From positions 558,001 through 622,000 of the forward strand of contig NZ_NPMR01000002.1 of assembly GCF_002245215.1 (NCBI RefSeq): a stretch of DNA of 64,000 nt, read 5' to 3'. The stretch comes from Microbacterium sp. Yaish 1 (GTDB lineage: Bacteria > Actinomycetota > Actinomycetes > Actinomycetales > Microbacteriaceae). Made by a program: the position numbers and the translations under genes. Positions 8,626-17,335 of this stretch are shown one piece after another. The notes beneath the pieces were generated by a model. It was not told the DNA's origin and ran no database searches. It saw nothing but the letters and a program-made list of their open reading frames with translations. Each line of letters starts with the position of its first letter. Within the stretch, counting starts at the first letter, position 1.

Positions 8626-8675
8626 GGGCCGTGCGGTGCGGTGCAGGGCCGTGCGGTGCAGGGCCCAGCGGTGCC
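8626..8675 (+). repeat. Short G/C-rich direct repeats
   Basis: GGGCCGTGCGGTGC occurs at 8626-8639 and again at 8646-8659. A diverged third copy (GGGCCCAGCGGTGCC) runs into the first dispersed repeat. Confidence 0.75.
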
Positions 8676-9135
8676 GTCAACAGGCTGAACGGCTGGACAG
8701 AGCCACATCGCGCCCTCCGCACCCGGCTCAGCCTGTCGACGGAACCGCACAGGTCGCGCGGCACGGTGTGCGCGACACCTCTCGCTCTGACACGAATGGC
8801 GTGCTCCGACGCGAACCGTGTGCTCTGGCGCCTCGCCGCCGCGCTGCGAGCAGTTGCGATTGAGCGCGATCCTCGTGCCGCGGACAGGCAGAACCGTGAC
8901 TGGCCCTCTCGTTTCGGGCCGACGGCCACGCTCAGCCTGTTGGCGGCACCGATGTCCCAAAGCCGCAGCTGCCGTCGCCGGCCGATCGTCCGGGCGGCCG
9001 CAGGCCCGCCCACCGGCGCGAGGGGCGCGGCCGCCATCGGGCGGCAGGGGGGCTGAGAGGTGCCGCGAACAGGCTCCTGCAGGGCCTCCGGCCTCGACTG
9101 AGGCGTGCCGCGGCGCTCAGCCTGTCGACGGGACG
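8669..9135. repeat. Five copies of a dispersed repeat, consensus CTCAGCCTGTYGRCGGNACCG
   Basis: Plus-strand copies are at 8727-8747, 8931-8950 and 9116-9135. Minus-strand copies are at 8669-8690 and, more diverged, 9059-9076. The core AGCCTGTYG is nearly invariant, and the flank CGGNACCG is shared by four copies. Copies one and two, and copies four and five, face each other as inverted pairs with about 40-base loops, so each pair could fold into a long hairpin. I did not find further copies elsewhere in this window by eye. Function is unknown. Confidence 0.75.
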
Positions 9136-9166
9136 CGAGCCGCGCGACGCGCCGACGCGAGGCAAG

Positions 9167-9760
9167 TCAGAGCGAGCGCAGCAGCTCGGTGAGCGCGACG
9201 AAGGCACGCGCGCGGTGCGATGCGGCGTTCTTCTCCGCCGCCGACCACTCCGCGACGGTGCGAGCCGGCTCCGGCTGCCCGTCGGGCACGAAGACCGGGT
9301 CGTATCCGAAACCACCCGCGCCGGCCGCCTCGGTCGCCAGCCGGCCCGGCCAGACGCCCTCGACGACGTGCTCGGTCCCGCCGTCGACGAGCGCGATGAC
9401 CGAGACGAACTGTGCGGTGCGGCGCGGGTCGGCGATGTCGGAGAGCTGATCGAGCAGCAGGGCCGTGTTGGCTGCGGCATCCTTCTGGTGACCCGCCCAG
9501 TAGGCCGAGAAAGCACCCGGGGCTCCCCCGAGCGCGTCGACGCAGATGCCCGAGTCATCCGCGAGCGCCGGCAGCCCCGTGTGCGCCGCGGCGGCTCGGG
9601 CCTTGATCAACGCGTTCTCGGTGAAGGTGACGCCGTCCTCGACCGGTTCCGGTCCGTCGTACCCGATGACCTCCAGGTCGGGGCGGACCGCGGCGACGAT
9701 CGCGTGGAACTCCTCGACCTTGTGCGGGTTGTGGGTCGCGAGGACGATACGACCGGTCAT
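9167..9760 (-). CDS. rdgB: RdgB/HAM1 family non-canonical purine NTP pyrophosphatase
   Basis: 197 residues, the normal length. The N-terminal [19 protein letters not shown] and [16 protein letters not shown] motifs and the C-terminal GGFGYDPVF are all present. It hydrolyses dITP, XTP and dXTP to monophosphates and pyrophosphate, cleaning the nucleotide pool. Its ATG overlaps the rph stop (ATGA), so the two are translationally coupled in the order murI-rph-rdgB. Confidence 0.96.
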   Translation of the reverse strand: MTGRIVLATHNPHKVEEFHAIVAAVRPDLEVIGYDGPEPVEDGVTFTENALIKARAAAAHTGLPALADDSGICVDALGGAPGAFSAYWAGHQKDAAANTALLLDQLSDIADPRRTAQFVSVIALVDGGTEHVVEGVWPGRLATEAAGAGGFGYDPVFVPDGQPEPARTVAEWSAAEKNAASHRARAFVALTELLRSL

Positions 9761-10488
9761 GCCAGCGTCGCCTCCTGGATGTCGCGCAGCTGCGCGCACC
9801 CGTTCACGCCGAGCTCGAGCAGGGCATCGAGCTCGCGCTTGTCGAAGGGAGCACCCTCGGCGGTCCCCTGCACCTCGACGAAGAGCCCGCGGCCGGTGAC
9901 GACGACGTTCATGTCGGTCTCGGCCCGTACGTCCTCGACGTAGGCGAGGTCGAGCATCGGCGTTCCGTCGATGATCCCGACCGAGACCGCCGACACCGAG
10001 TCCACCAGCGGCGCCGAGCGCTGCGCGATGAACTTCTGCGACCGGCCCCACTCGATCGCGTCGGCCAGGGCGACGTAGGCCCCGGTGATCGCGGCGGTGC
10101 GGGTTCCGCCGTCGGCCTGCAGCACGTCGCAGTCGATGACGATCGTGTTCTCGCCCAGCGCCTTGGTGTCGACGACCGCGCGCAGCGCTCGACCGATGAG
10201 ACGCGAGATCTCGTGGGTCCGACCGCCGACCTTGCCCTTGATCGACTCGCGGTCGTTCCGGCTGTTGGTCGCCCGCGGGAGCATGGCGTACTCCGCCGTG
10301 ACCCACCCCTTGCCCTTGCCGGTCAGCCAGCGCGGGACGCCGTTGGTGAACGAGGCCGTGCAGAGCACCTTCGTGCCCCCGAAGCTCACGAGAGCCGACC
10401 CTTCGGCGTGAGCGCTCCAGCCCCGCTCGATCGTCACGGTGCGGAGCTGGTCGGCGGTGCGCCCGTCGGCGCGCAGGGAATCGGTCAT
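9757..10488 (-). CDS. rph: Ribonuclease PH
   Basis: 243 residues with the RPH signature: [11 protein letters not shown] at the N-terminus, [31 protein letters not shown] (split by two binding Arg residues) and [18 protein letters not shown]. It is a phosphate-dependent 3'-5' exoribonuclease that trims tRNA 3' ends and rRNA. The rph-rdgB pairing is conserved across many bacteria, and the 32-base gap to murI suggests one transcript. Confidence 0.97.
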   Translation of the reverse strand: MTDSLRADGRTADQLRTVTIERGWSAHAEGSALVSFGGTKVLCTASFTNGVPRWLTGKGKGWVTAEYAMLPRATNSRNDRESIKGKVGGRTHEISRLIGRALRAVVDTKALGENTIVIDCDVLQADGGTRTAAITGAYVALADAIEWGRSQKFIAQRSAPLVDSVSAVSVGIIDGTPMLDLAYVEDVRAETDMNVVVTGRGLFVEVQGTAEGAPFDKRELDALLELGVNGCAQLRDIQEATLA

Positions 10489-10520
10489 GAGGGTGTCTCC
10501 GATCGGACGGCGGATGAGGG

Positions 10521-11363
10521 TCAGGATGCGGGCGGGGCGAGCTTCGGCAGCACGATCGCCCCCGTCTGGACCATGCGCACCGACGGCACGCCCCGGCCCA
10601 TGAGCCGGTCGGCGAGGTCCAGGAAGTCGTCGCCGGAGTCGCCCGTGGCCTCGTAGACGTGGCGCGGCACGGCGGAGTCGTGCGCGAGCAGGCCGCGGGA
10701 GACGAGCTGACGGTACACGTCCTTCGCCGTCTCGGAGTCGCTCGAGACCAGCGCGACATCGGGGCCCATGACGTAACTGATCGCACCCTCGAGGAACGGG
10801 TAGTGAGTGCAGCCGAGCACGAGGGTGTCGACGCCCGCTTCGCGCAGGGGCGCGAGATAGTCCTCGGCGACCGCGAGCACCTCGGGCGACTGCGTGATGC
10901 CCGCCTCGACGAACTCGACGAAGCGGGGGCAGGATGCCGCGAAGACCTCGAGCCGCTCGTTGACCTCGAGCATGTCCTGGTAGGCGCGGGAGGCGATGGT
11001 GCCGACCGTCCCGATGACGCCGATGCGCCCGTTGCGGGTGGTGGAGATCGCTGCGCGCACGGCGGGGTTGATGACCTCGACCACCGGCACGTCGTAGCGC
11101 TCGCGCGCGTCGCGGAGCAAGGCGGCGGACGCGGTGTTGCACGCGATCACGAGCATCTTCACGCCCTCGTCGACGAGGGTGTCGAGCACCTCGAGCCCGT
11201 ACCGCCGGACGTCGGCGATGGGCTTGGGCCCGTAGGGCGAATGCGCGGTGTCGCCGATGTACAGCAGCGACTCCCGCGGCAGCAGCTGCGAGATCGCCCG
11301 CGCCACCGTGAGCCCGCCGACACCCGAGTCGAAGATTCCGATGGGCGCGTCGTTCACGATCAT
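10521..11363 (-). CDS. murI: Glutamate racemase
   Basis: 280 residues. [15 protein letters not shown], the first catalytic cysteine in ACNTAS and the second in GCTHYP are intact. It makes D-glutamate for peptidoglycan. The chosen ATG opens MIVNDAPIG. An alternative GTG two codons later sits eight bases after a TAGGCT hexamer, so a leaderless MNDAPIG start is also possible. First gene of the murI-rph-rdgB run. Confidence 0.96.
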   Translation of the reverse strand: MIVNDAPIGIFDSGVGGLTVARAISQLLPRESLLYIGDTAHSPYGPKPIADVRRYGLEVLDTLVDEGVKMLVIACNTASAALLRDARERYDVPVVEVINPAVRAAISTTRNGRIGVIGTVGTIASRAYQDMLEVNERLEVFAASCPRFVEFVEAGITQSPEVLAVAEDYLAPLREAGVDTLVLGCTHYPFLEGAISYVMGPDVALVSSDSETAKDVYRQLVSRGLLAHDSAVPRHVYEATGDSGDDFLDLADRLMGRGVPSVRMVQTGAIVLPKLAPPAS

Positions 11364-11424
11364 CGAGCCTACCTGGCGTCGACGCCACGGCATCCCGTGC
11401 CGCTGATGCGGAATGCCGCGTCGC

Positions 11425-11430
11425 TACAGT
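11425..11430 (+). promoter_or_regulatory. -10 element of pncB, leaderless candidate
   Basis: TACAGT ends seven bases before the pncB ATG, with no purine-rich ribosome site between them. Confidence 0.5.
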
Positions 11431-11437
11431 GGCAGTC

Positions 11438-12760
11438 ATGGCCTCCAGCGCTCTGCTCACCGACCGTTACGAGATCACGATGCTGCAGGCCGCCCTGCGC
11501 GACGGCACGGCCGATCGACGCTGCGTGTTCGAGGTCTTCGCCCGGCGGCTCCCCGGCGGACGCCGGTTCGGCGTCGTCGCGGGCACCGGGCGGCTGCTCG
11601 AGGAGATCGAGAGCTTCCGCTTCGGCGACGAGGAGCTGACGTTCCTGCGCGAGCACGCGGGACTCGATGAGACGACCCTCGCGTGGCTCGCCGACTACCG
11701 CTTCACGGGCACCATCACCGGATACCGCGAAGGCGAGCTCTACTTCCCCGGTTCGCCGGTCCTGACCGTCGAGGGGACGTTCGCCGAGGCGGTCGTCCTC
11801 GAGACCCTCGTGCTCAGCATCCTCAACTACGACTCCGCCGTTGCCACGGCCGCGGCGCGCATGGCGATCGCCGCCGGGGATCGCCCGCTCGCCGAGATGG
11901 GGTCGCGCCGTGCCCACGAACGCAGCGCCGTCGCGGCCGCTCGGGCCGCCCACATCGCCGGCTTCGGGGCGACGAGCAACCTCGAGGCGGGTCGCACGTG
12001 GGGCATCCCGACCATGGGTACCGCTGCACACGCCTGGACGCTGCTGCACGACAGCGAGGAGGCTGCCTTCCGCAGCCAGATCGACGCGCTCGGCGTCGAC
12101 ACGACGCTCCTGATCGACACCTACGACATCACCGAGGGCGTCGCGACGGCGATCCGGGTCGCGGGCACCGGCCTCGGCGGGGTGCGGATCGACTCGGGCG
12201 ACCTCCCGACCGTCGCAGCGGACGTCCGCGCGCAGCTCGACGAACTCGGCGCCCAGGGCACGCGCATCACGGTCACGAGTGACCTCGATGAGTACGCGAT
12301 CGCGGCCCTGGCGGCATCCCCTGTCGACGCCTACGGGGTGGGAACGTCGCTCGTCACCGGATCGGGCACGCCGACCGCCGGCATGGTCTACAAGCTCGTC
12401 GCGCGGCAGAACGACGACGGGTCCTGGCTCTCGGTCGCGAAGGCCTCGGCAGACAAGGTGTCGCACGGCGGACGCAAGACGGCGTTCCGGGCGCTCGACG
12501 GCGGCACCGCGGTCGAGGAGATCGTCGTCGTGTCCGATGGGTTCGAGCCGCTCGACACGCCCGCCGAGCATCCCGACGCCCGCGCCCTGCAGACGGCGTT
12601 GTTCGCCGACGGCCGGGCCGTCGCGGACTGGGTCGGTGCTGCCGGGGTTCGAGCCGCTCGAGCGCACCACGCGAGCGTGATCGAGGAGATGCCGGTCCGT
12701 GCTCTGGCGCTCAGCCGCTCCGAGCCCGCGATCCCGACGATCTACCGCGACGCCGACTGA
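11438..12760 (+). CDS. pncB: Nicotinate phosphoribosyltransferase
   Basis: 440 residues. [11 protein letters not shown] at the N-terminus, the SRRAHERSA segment holding the conserved His, GTAAHAW, RIDSGDL and the [10 protein letters not shown] phosphate-binding loop identify the enzyme. It converts nicotinate and PRPP to nicotinate mononucleotide in the Preiss-Handler NAD salvage route. An in-frame GTG nine bases earlier would overlap the -10 element, so the ATG is preferred. Confidence 0.96.
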   Translation: MASSALLTDRYEITMLQAALRDGTADRRCVFEVFARRLPGGRRFGVVAGTGRLLEEIESFRFGDEELTFLREHAGLDETTLAWLADYRFTGTITGYREGELYFPGSPVLTVEGTFAEAVVLETLVLSILNYDSAVATAAARMAIAAGDRPLAEMGSRRAHERSAVAAARAAHIAGFGATSNLEAGRTWGIPTMGTAAHAWTLLHDSEEAAFRSQIDALGVDTTLLIDTYDITEGVATAIRVAGTGLGGVRIDSGDLPTVAADVRAQLDELGAQGTRITVTSDLDEYAIAALAASPVDAYGVGTSLVTGSGTPTAGMVYKLVARQNDDGSWLSVAKASADKVSHGGRKTAFRALDGGTAVEEIVVVSDGFEPLDTPAEHPDARALQTALFADGRAVADWVGAAGVRAARAHHASVIEEMPVRALALSRSEPAIPTIYRDAD

Positions 12761-12780
12761 GGCCACGGCCCCCGCTCACC

Positions 12781-12846
12781 GAAAACGCACCGTCCCGCTC
12801 AGAACGCACCCTTCACGGTGCACTCTCGGCGGGACGGTGCGTTTTC
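12781..12846. repeat. Nested palindrome between convergent pncB and DUF3039 genes
   Basis: An 18-base perfect inverted repeat has arms GAAAACGCACCGTCCCGC at 12781-12798 and its complement at 12829-12846. The 30-base centre contains a second hairpin (GCACC-CTTCAC-GGTGC) that reuses the AACGCACC word of the outer arm. The outer arm ends in GTTTTC on either strand, so it may act as a bidirectional terminator. The design is shared with the palindrome near 62.5 kb. Confidence 0.8.
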
Positions 12847-12866
12847 GCGAGTCCAGCAACGACGCG

Positions 12867-13133
12867 TCAGCGCGTCATCGACTCGTAGATCTCCTTGCAC
12901 GTGGGGCAGACCGGGAACTTCTCGGGGTCACGACCGGGAGTCCACTTCTTGCCGCACAGCGCGCGTACGGGCTTGCCCGTGATGGCGGACTCGAGGATCT
13001 TGTCCTTCTTGACGTAATGCGAGAACCGCTCGTGGTCGCCCGGCTCGATCGTCTCCTCGCGGATGAGCTCTTCGAGCTCACGGTCGAGGGTCGCGAGACC
13101 GCCCTGGTCGGGAGAATCGAGAGGAGTGCTCAT
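12867..13133 (-). CDS. DUF3039 family protein
   Basis: 88 residues matching the actinobacterial DUF3039 family. The N-terminal half is acidic (ELEELIREETIEPGDHERFSHY). The C-terminal half carries cysteines in ALCGKKW and CPTCKEIY, a likely zinc ribbon (CxxC plus a single Cys). Function unknown; cytosolic. The gene stands alone between the palindrome and the ABC exporter pair, with its own -10-like hexamer. Confidence 0.9.
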   Translation of the reverse strand: MSTPLDSPDQGGLATLDRELEELIREETIEPGDHERFSHYVKKDKILESAITGKPVRALCGKKWTPGRDPEKFPVCPTCKEIYESMTR

Positions 13134-13139
13134 GCGGGA

Positions 13140-13145
13140 ATTCTA
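13140..13145 (-). promoter_or_regulatory. -10 element of the DUF3039 gene, leaderless candidate
   Basis: TAGAAT on the minus strand, six bases before the ATG. Confidence 0.5.
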
Positions 13146-13156
13146 TCGGCGAACGG

Positions 13157-14692
13157 TCAGGTCGTCTCGGCGAATGCCATGAGCCGGTCCCCGCGCCGAT
13201 CGAACAGCAGACCGCCGATGAGGATGCCGGCGACGAGCACGACGAGCCCGACCCCTACTCCGGTTCCGAGAGCCCACCACTGCGCGTGGGCCTCGCCCAT
13301 CAGGAACCGCCACGACCACCACAGCGCCGGTGATGCCGCGAGCAGCGCCCCCACCAGCACGGCGCCCTGAGCGAGTCCGCCGCCGGTGCGCTGCGGCTGC
13401 TGGAAGGGGCTGTCGCCGTGTCGCGCGACCGCGTAGGGCGCGAGCACGGACGAGACCGACGAGAGGCCGAGACCGCCGAGGAGCAGCGCGGAGCAGACTC
13501 CGACCATCACCGGCAGCACGCCCCAATCACCGTGGATGCCGATGCCGACGGGGATCGCGATCGCGAGCAGCGGCAACGCGACGAGAAGCAGCGGCACGAG
13601 TCGACCGACCCGGTCGGACGCACCGCGAACCGCGCTGGAGATGTGCAGCCAGACGGCCGAACCGTCGTAGGCGAGGTCGTTGTGGACGACCCAGCCGAGC
13701 AGGAGGGCGATGAGCGGAGCGGGGATCAGCGCCGCGATCTCGTGCGGCACACCGACGATGACGAGGGGTACGACCGCGACGACGGCCGCCACCGGGATGA
13801 TCGCGATGTCGACGAGATACCGGGGATCGCGTAGCCAGTACACGAGAGAACGCGCCGCGACGGCGCCCCCGGGCGTTCCCGGGGTCACGGTGAACCAGCC
13901 CAGTCCGCGGCGCTCGCGCACGGACACGGGCCGTTCCGTGTGAGTGAGCATCCGCCGCACGATCAGGATCCATGCCGCGGCCAATGCCACGGCCGAGAGG
14001 ACCGCGACGATGGCGACGGCTGGCCGGGGGTCGAGCGGGAGAACCCAAGCCGCCCCGATAGGGGTGACCGCCAGCGTTTGCACGGCGGCGAGCAGCGGGC
14101 CCGGGACGCCGTCGTCCCAGTTGAGCGAGGCCAGGAAGACCGCGACCGGGATCGCGACCACGGCGATACCCAGCAGCAGCAGCGTCGTCAGCTCGCGCGA
14201 TCGACGATCCGCGAGCACGAGAGCGGCGATTCCGAGCGCGACCCGCGCCAGGAGGAGCTGGGTGACGACGATCAGCGCAGCACCGAAGACTGCGGCCACC
14301 GGATCGACCCCGTGGGCGACCCAGGTGAGTGCGACGGCGACCGACACCGCGATCACGGCCGCCGACGGCAGGCTCAGCGGGCTTGCTGCCGCCGTCGAGG
14401 CGGCAACCAGCCGCCAGTCACGACCGGTCACGATGAAGGCGCGCGGATCGAGCGGGTCGCGAACGGGGGTGACCAGCGGAACGAGCGCGAAGCAGGCTGA
14501 GACGGCCGCGCCGCCGACAGCGAGCACCACGAGCGCGCTCGCGAGGGGCGCATCCTGCAGACGCAGGAGCGCGAGGACGATCGCGCCGACGAGAACCACG
14601 GTCGCAGCGAGCGCTGCCAGAGCGCGGGCACGGTGGAACCGCAGTGCCCCGACCAGGACGTCGAACCTCAGTCGGAGAACGTGTGCAACCAT
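13157..14692 (-). CDS. ABC exporter permease subunit
   Basis: 511 residues, very hydrophobic, with about twelve predicted membrane segments spread from residue 25 to the C-terminus and few charged loops. No close family motif is recognised. Assignment rests on the 25-base overlap with the upstream ABC ATPase gene, which implies translational coupling and a joint complex, and on the general likeness to actinobacterial ABC-2-like permeases. Substrate unknown. Confidence 0.75.
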   Translation of the reverse strand: MVAHVLRLRFDVLVGALRFHRARALAALAATVVLVGAIVLALLRLQDAPLASALVVLAVGGAAVSACFALVPLVTPVRDPLDPRAFIVTGRDWRLVAASTAAASPLSLPSAAVIAVSVAVALTWVAHGVDPVAAVFGAALIVVTQLLLARVALGIAALVLADRRSRELTTLLLLGIAVVAIPVAVFLASLNWDDGVPGPLLAAVQTLAVTPIGAAWVLPLDPRPAVAIVAVLSAVALAAAWILIVRRMLTHTERPVSVRERRGLGWFTVTPGTPGGAVAARSLVYWLRDPRYLVDIAIIPVAAVVAVVPLVIVGVPHEIAALIPAPLIALLLGWVVHNDLAYDGSAVWLHISSAVRGASDRVGRLVPLLLVALPLLAIAIPVGIGIHGDWGVLPVMVGVCSALLLGGLGLSSVSSVLAPYAVARHGDSPFQQPQRTGGGLAQGAVLVGALLAASPALWWSWRFLMGEAHAQWWALGTGVGVGLVVLVAGILIGGLLFDRRGDRLMAFAETT

Positions 14693-16398
14693 TCGAGGCC
14701 CTCCACCGCGCTCGTCCCGCCGGCAAGTTCGAGGAACCGCTGTTCGAGCGTGCGTCCGTCACGTACCTCGTCGACGGTGCCGGCCGCCAGGATGCGGCCG
14801 CCCACGAGGACCGCGACGCCCGAGCAGGCGCGCTGGACGAGCTCCATCCCGTGGCTCGACAGGATGACGGTGCCGCCGTGGTCGACGTACTTCTGCAGGA
14901 TGTCGAGGATGACAGCGCTCGACACCGGATCCACCGACTCGAAGGGCTCGTCGAGGACGAGCAGCCGCGGCGCGTGGATCATGGCGCCCGCGAGCATGAC
15001 CTTCTTCGTCATGCCGGCCGAGTAGTCCGAGACGCTGCGTCCGAGCGCGTCGGTCAGATCGAACGCCGCGGCCAGGTCGGCGATCCGGTTCTCGACGACC
15101 GCGGGCTTCAGCCCGCGCAGGACCCCGTAGTAGTAGAGGAGCTGGCGGCCGGAGAGACGGTCGAAGGTGCGCAGCCGATCGGGCAGGACGCCCATCTGCC
15201 GCTTGGCTCCGGCCGGGTCTCGACGGATGTCTATTCCCGCGATCTCGACCGCGCCCTCATCGGGACGGAGAAGGCCGGCGATCATCGAGAGCGTCGTCGT
15301 CTTTCCCGCACCGTTGGGCCCGACGAGCCCGAAGAACGATCCCGCGGGGATCTCGAGGTCGATGCGATCGACCGCGCGCGCCTCGCCGTAGGCCTTTGTG
15401 ACGCCCCGCAGGCGCAACGCCGGCGCGCTCGAGGCGCGGTCCCCGGAATCGTGGGCCGACGTGGCGCCGCCCGCAGCGACCGTCACGATGCCGAGCACCT
15501 CGGACGGCTCGACGTCGTCGACGGCAGCGGTCGACAGGGACTGCGGTTCCGGCGACGCGTCCGGCTCGACGTCGGCGATCGCGTCGCGCGCCACCAGCTC
15601 CGGCTCCTCTTCCAGGCCCACGACCGACTCGGGCTCGGGCTCGGGCTCGGGCTCTTCATTCTCCGACAGGACGAGTTCGGGCTCCGGCTGCTCATCCGGA
15701 GTCACGACCGCGTCGGGTTCGAGTTCGGGTTCGGCGTCGGCCTCGGGTTCGGCGTCGGGCTGGGGCTCCGGTTCGGCGGCGAGCTCGGGTTCAGCGGCGG
15801 GCTCAGGACCCGCGTCCGGCTCGGGCGCGACGTCCTCGGGCACGACGTCCTCGCGCACCACGTCTTCCGCCACCACGTCTTCCACAACCGCATCCTGGTC
15901 GGGTTCCGCCTCGGTGGCAGCTTCCGGAGACGATTCGCCGACGGACGAGCCCACGGGCTCGCCGGTCGAAACCGTCTCCGGCGTGGTCGCATCGGTCGCA
16001 ACGGCCCCGTCGTCCGAGTCGGGAACGGTCTCCGCGACCTTCGACCCCGCATCCTCCGTGGGCGCCGCGAACGCCGCCGCAGCCACGGCGGCGGGAATCT
16101 CCGGCTTCGGCGGTGTCGCACCGGCCTCCGGCGCGGCGTCCGCCGAGCGCGGCTTCCGCGGCGACTTCTTCGCGCCGGACGAGCCCGACCCGCGCGGCTT
16201 GCGCGGTTTCGTGGTGCGCGGAGAGCCCTTCTTGGACGCCGTCGAGGTTCGCTCGGGCGACCCCGCAGCGGGTGGTGCCGCGACCGCGAGTTCGGCGGCC
16301 GCGACCTCGGCGGGGATGTCGGGCAGAGGCGGCGCGGTCGTACCGACAGGCGACGCGCCACGCTGTTCGTGCTGGGGGGTGGCCGAGTCGTCTGTCAC
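14668..16398 (-). CDS. ABC transporter ATPase with long acidic disordered N-terminal extension
   Basis: 576 residues. The C-terminal 250 form a complete ABC ATPase: GPNGAGKTTT (Walker A), a DYSAGMTKK signature region, LLVLDEP (Walker B) and SSHGMELV with the switch His. The first 320 residues are low complexity: a basic Lys/Pro/Arg patch (about 50-85), then a long Glu/Pro/Ala-rich stretch with EP repeats. Most exporter ATPases lack this. It overlaps the permease gene downstream. GTG start six bases after TAGGTT. The extension could bind a partner, membrane or nucleic acid; this is inference. Confidence 0.88.
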   Translation of the reverse strand: MTDDSATPQHEQRGASPVGTTAPPLPDIPAEVAAAELAVAAPPAAGSPERTSTASKKGSPRTTKPRKPRGSGSSGAKKSPRKPRSADAAPEAGATPPKPEIPAAVAAAAFAAPTEDAGSKVAETVPDSDDGAVATDATTPETVSTGEPVGSSVGESSPEAATEAEPDQDAVVEDVVAEDVVREDVVPEDVAPEPDAGPEPAAEPELAAEPEPQPDAEPEADAEPELEPDAVVTPDEQPEPELVLSENEEPEPEPEPESVVGLEEEPELVARDAIADVEPDASPEPQSLSTAAVDDVEPSEVLGIVTVAAGGATSAHDSGDRASSAPALRLRGVTKAYGEARAVDRIDLEIPAGSFFGLVGPNGAGKTTTLSMIAGLLRPDEGAVEIAGIDIRRDPAGAKRQMGVLPDRLRTFDRLSGRQLLYYYGVLRGLKPAVVENRIADLAAAFDLTDALGRSVSDYSAGMTKKVMLAGAMIHAPRLLVLDEPFESVDPVSSAVILDILQKYVDHGGTVILSSHGMELVQRACSGVAVLVGGRILAAGTVDEVRDGRTLEQRFLELAGGTSAVEGLEWLHTFSD

Positions 16399-16404
16399 CC
16401 CCCA

Positions 16405-16410
16405 AACCTA
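16405..16410 (-). promoter_or_regulatory. -10 element of the ABC operon, leaderless candidate
   Basis: TAGGTT on the minus strand, six bases before the GTG start; the spacer is all G/T and not a typical ribosome site. Confidence 0.45.
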
Positions 16411-16604
16411 TCAAGCGGGCCGTCTGCGCCGAGGCTCTGCGTCATGAGGGAACACCGAGAATCGCGCTACCAGCAAGGTCACGAAAGCGCAACGGCTCCG
16501 GGTGTTCGGGCGACCTCCCAGAACGGGTCGGTACCATGAAAAACGCTGTCCCGGGGTGTCACTCCGGTGAATGCTGATCTAACTCGTAACTTCAGGAGAT
16601 GCTC

Positions 16605-17297
16605 GTGGGCCTTCAGATCGTGATCCTCGCCGCAGGGATGGGCTCCCGCCTGGGCCGCTCCCTCCCCAAGCCGCTCACCGAGCTGAACGACGGCCGCAGC
16701 ATCATGCAGCAGCAGCACGACAACATCCGCGCGGCGTTCGGCGACGATGCGCGCATCACCACGGTGGTCGGCTACCGTGCCGAGACGATCGTCGACGCTT
16801 TCCCGGATGTCGACTACGTCTACAACGCGCGCTATGACGAGACCAACACCTCGCAGAGCCTGCTGCGGGCGCTCAAGGCCTCGGGACGCGGGGGCGTCCT
16901 GTGGATGAACGGCGACGTCGTCTTCGACCCGCGCGTCCTCGGCCGCGCCGTCGCGCTCATCGAACGCGACCAGTCGTTCGTGACCGTCAACACCGCCAAG
17001 GTCAGCGACGAGGAAGTGAAGTACACCGTCGGTGCCGACGGGTTCATCAAGGAGCTCTCCAAGACGGTCCGCGGCGGTATCGGCGAGGCGGTCGGCATCA
17101 ACTACATCTCGTCCCGCGACAAGAAGGCGCTCATCGCGCAGCTCGGCCGCGTCGACGACCAGGACTACTTCGAGCGAGGTCTCGAGCTCGCCGTCGCCGA
17201 GAACGACCTGCGACTCGAGCCGATGGACATCTCCGACCTGTACGCCGTCGAGGTCGACTTCGCCGAGGACCTCGAGCGCGCGAACCTGTACGTCTGA
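16605..17297 (+). CDS. LicC-like nucleotidyltransferase (NTP_transferase family)
   Basis: 230 residues. ILAAGMGSRLGRSLPKPLTEL is the nucleotide-binding signature of sugar/choline-phosphate nucleotidyltransferases. MNGDVVFD is the metal-binding loop. The size fits single-domain LicC-type enzymes that activate a small phosphorylated alcohol with CTP. AGGAG ends six bases before the GTG, while the ATG at 16599 touches AGGAG directly and cannot use it; hence this start. It lies upstream of glycerophosphotransferase-like genes, so it may supply a CDP-activated monomer; the substrate is not shown. Confidence 0.8.
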   Translation: MGLQIVILAAGMGSRLGRSLPKPLTELNDGRSIMQQQHDNIRAAFGDDARITTVVGYRAETIVDAFPDVDYVYNARYDETNTSQSLLRALKASGRGGVLWMNGDVVFDPRVLGRAVALIERDQSFVTVNTAKVSDEEVKYTVGADGFIKELSKTVRGGIGEAVGINYISSRDKKALIAQLGRVDDQDYFERGLELAVAENDLRLEPMDISDLYAVEVDFAEDLERANLYV

Positions 17298-17335
17298 CGG
17301 CGCCGCCGCGCCGCGGGCGCGAGAGGATGGGTGCC

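Larger units (their letters stand above)
8549..9166. other. Gene-free repeat-bearing intergenic region
   Basis: No reading frame here has plausible codon use or family similarity. The region lies between the convergent ends of ligD and rdgB. It holds short direct repeats near its left end and a dispersed, bidirectional 20-base repeat, listed separately. No transposase remnant, tRNA or clear intrinsic terminator was seen. Confidence 0.7.

Noticed and set aside
8669..9135. CRISPR array
   Set aside because: Repeats occur in both orientations with irregular spacing (about 40-200 bases) and no cas genes are present.
8549..9166. Small genes or an insertion sequence remnant in the repeat region
   Set aside because: No transposase motif, terminal inverted repeats with target duplication, or codon bias was found.
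15600..16300. Frameshift or misassembly creating the ABC ATPase extension
   Set aside because: The frame is continuous, the composition is biased but consistent, and the leaderless promoter precedes the long form.
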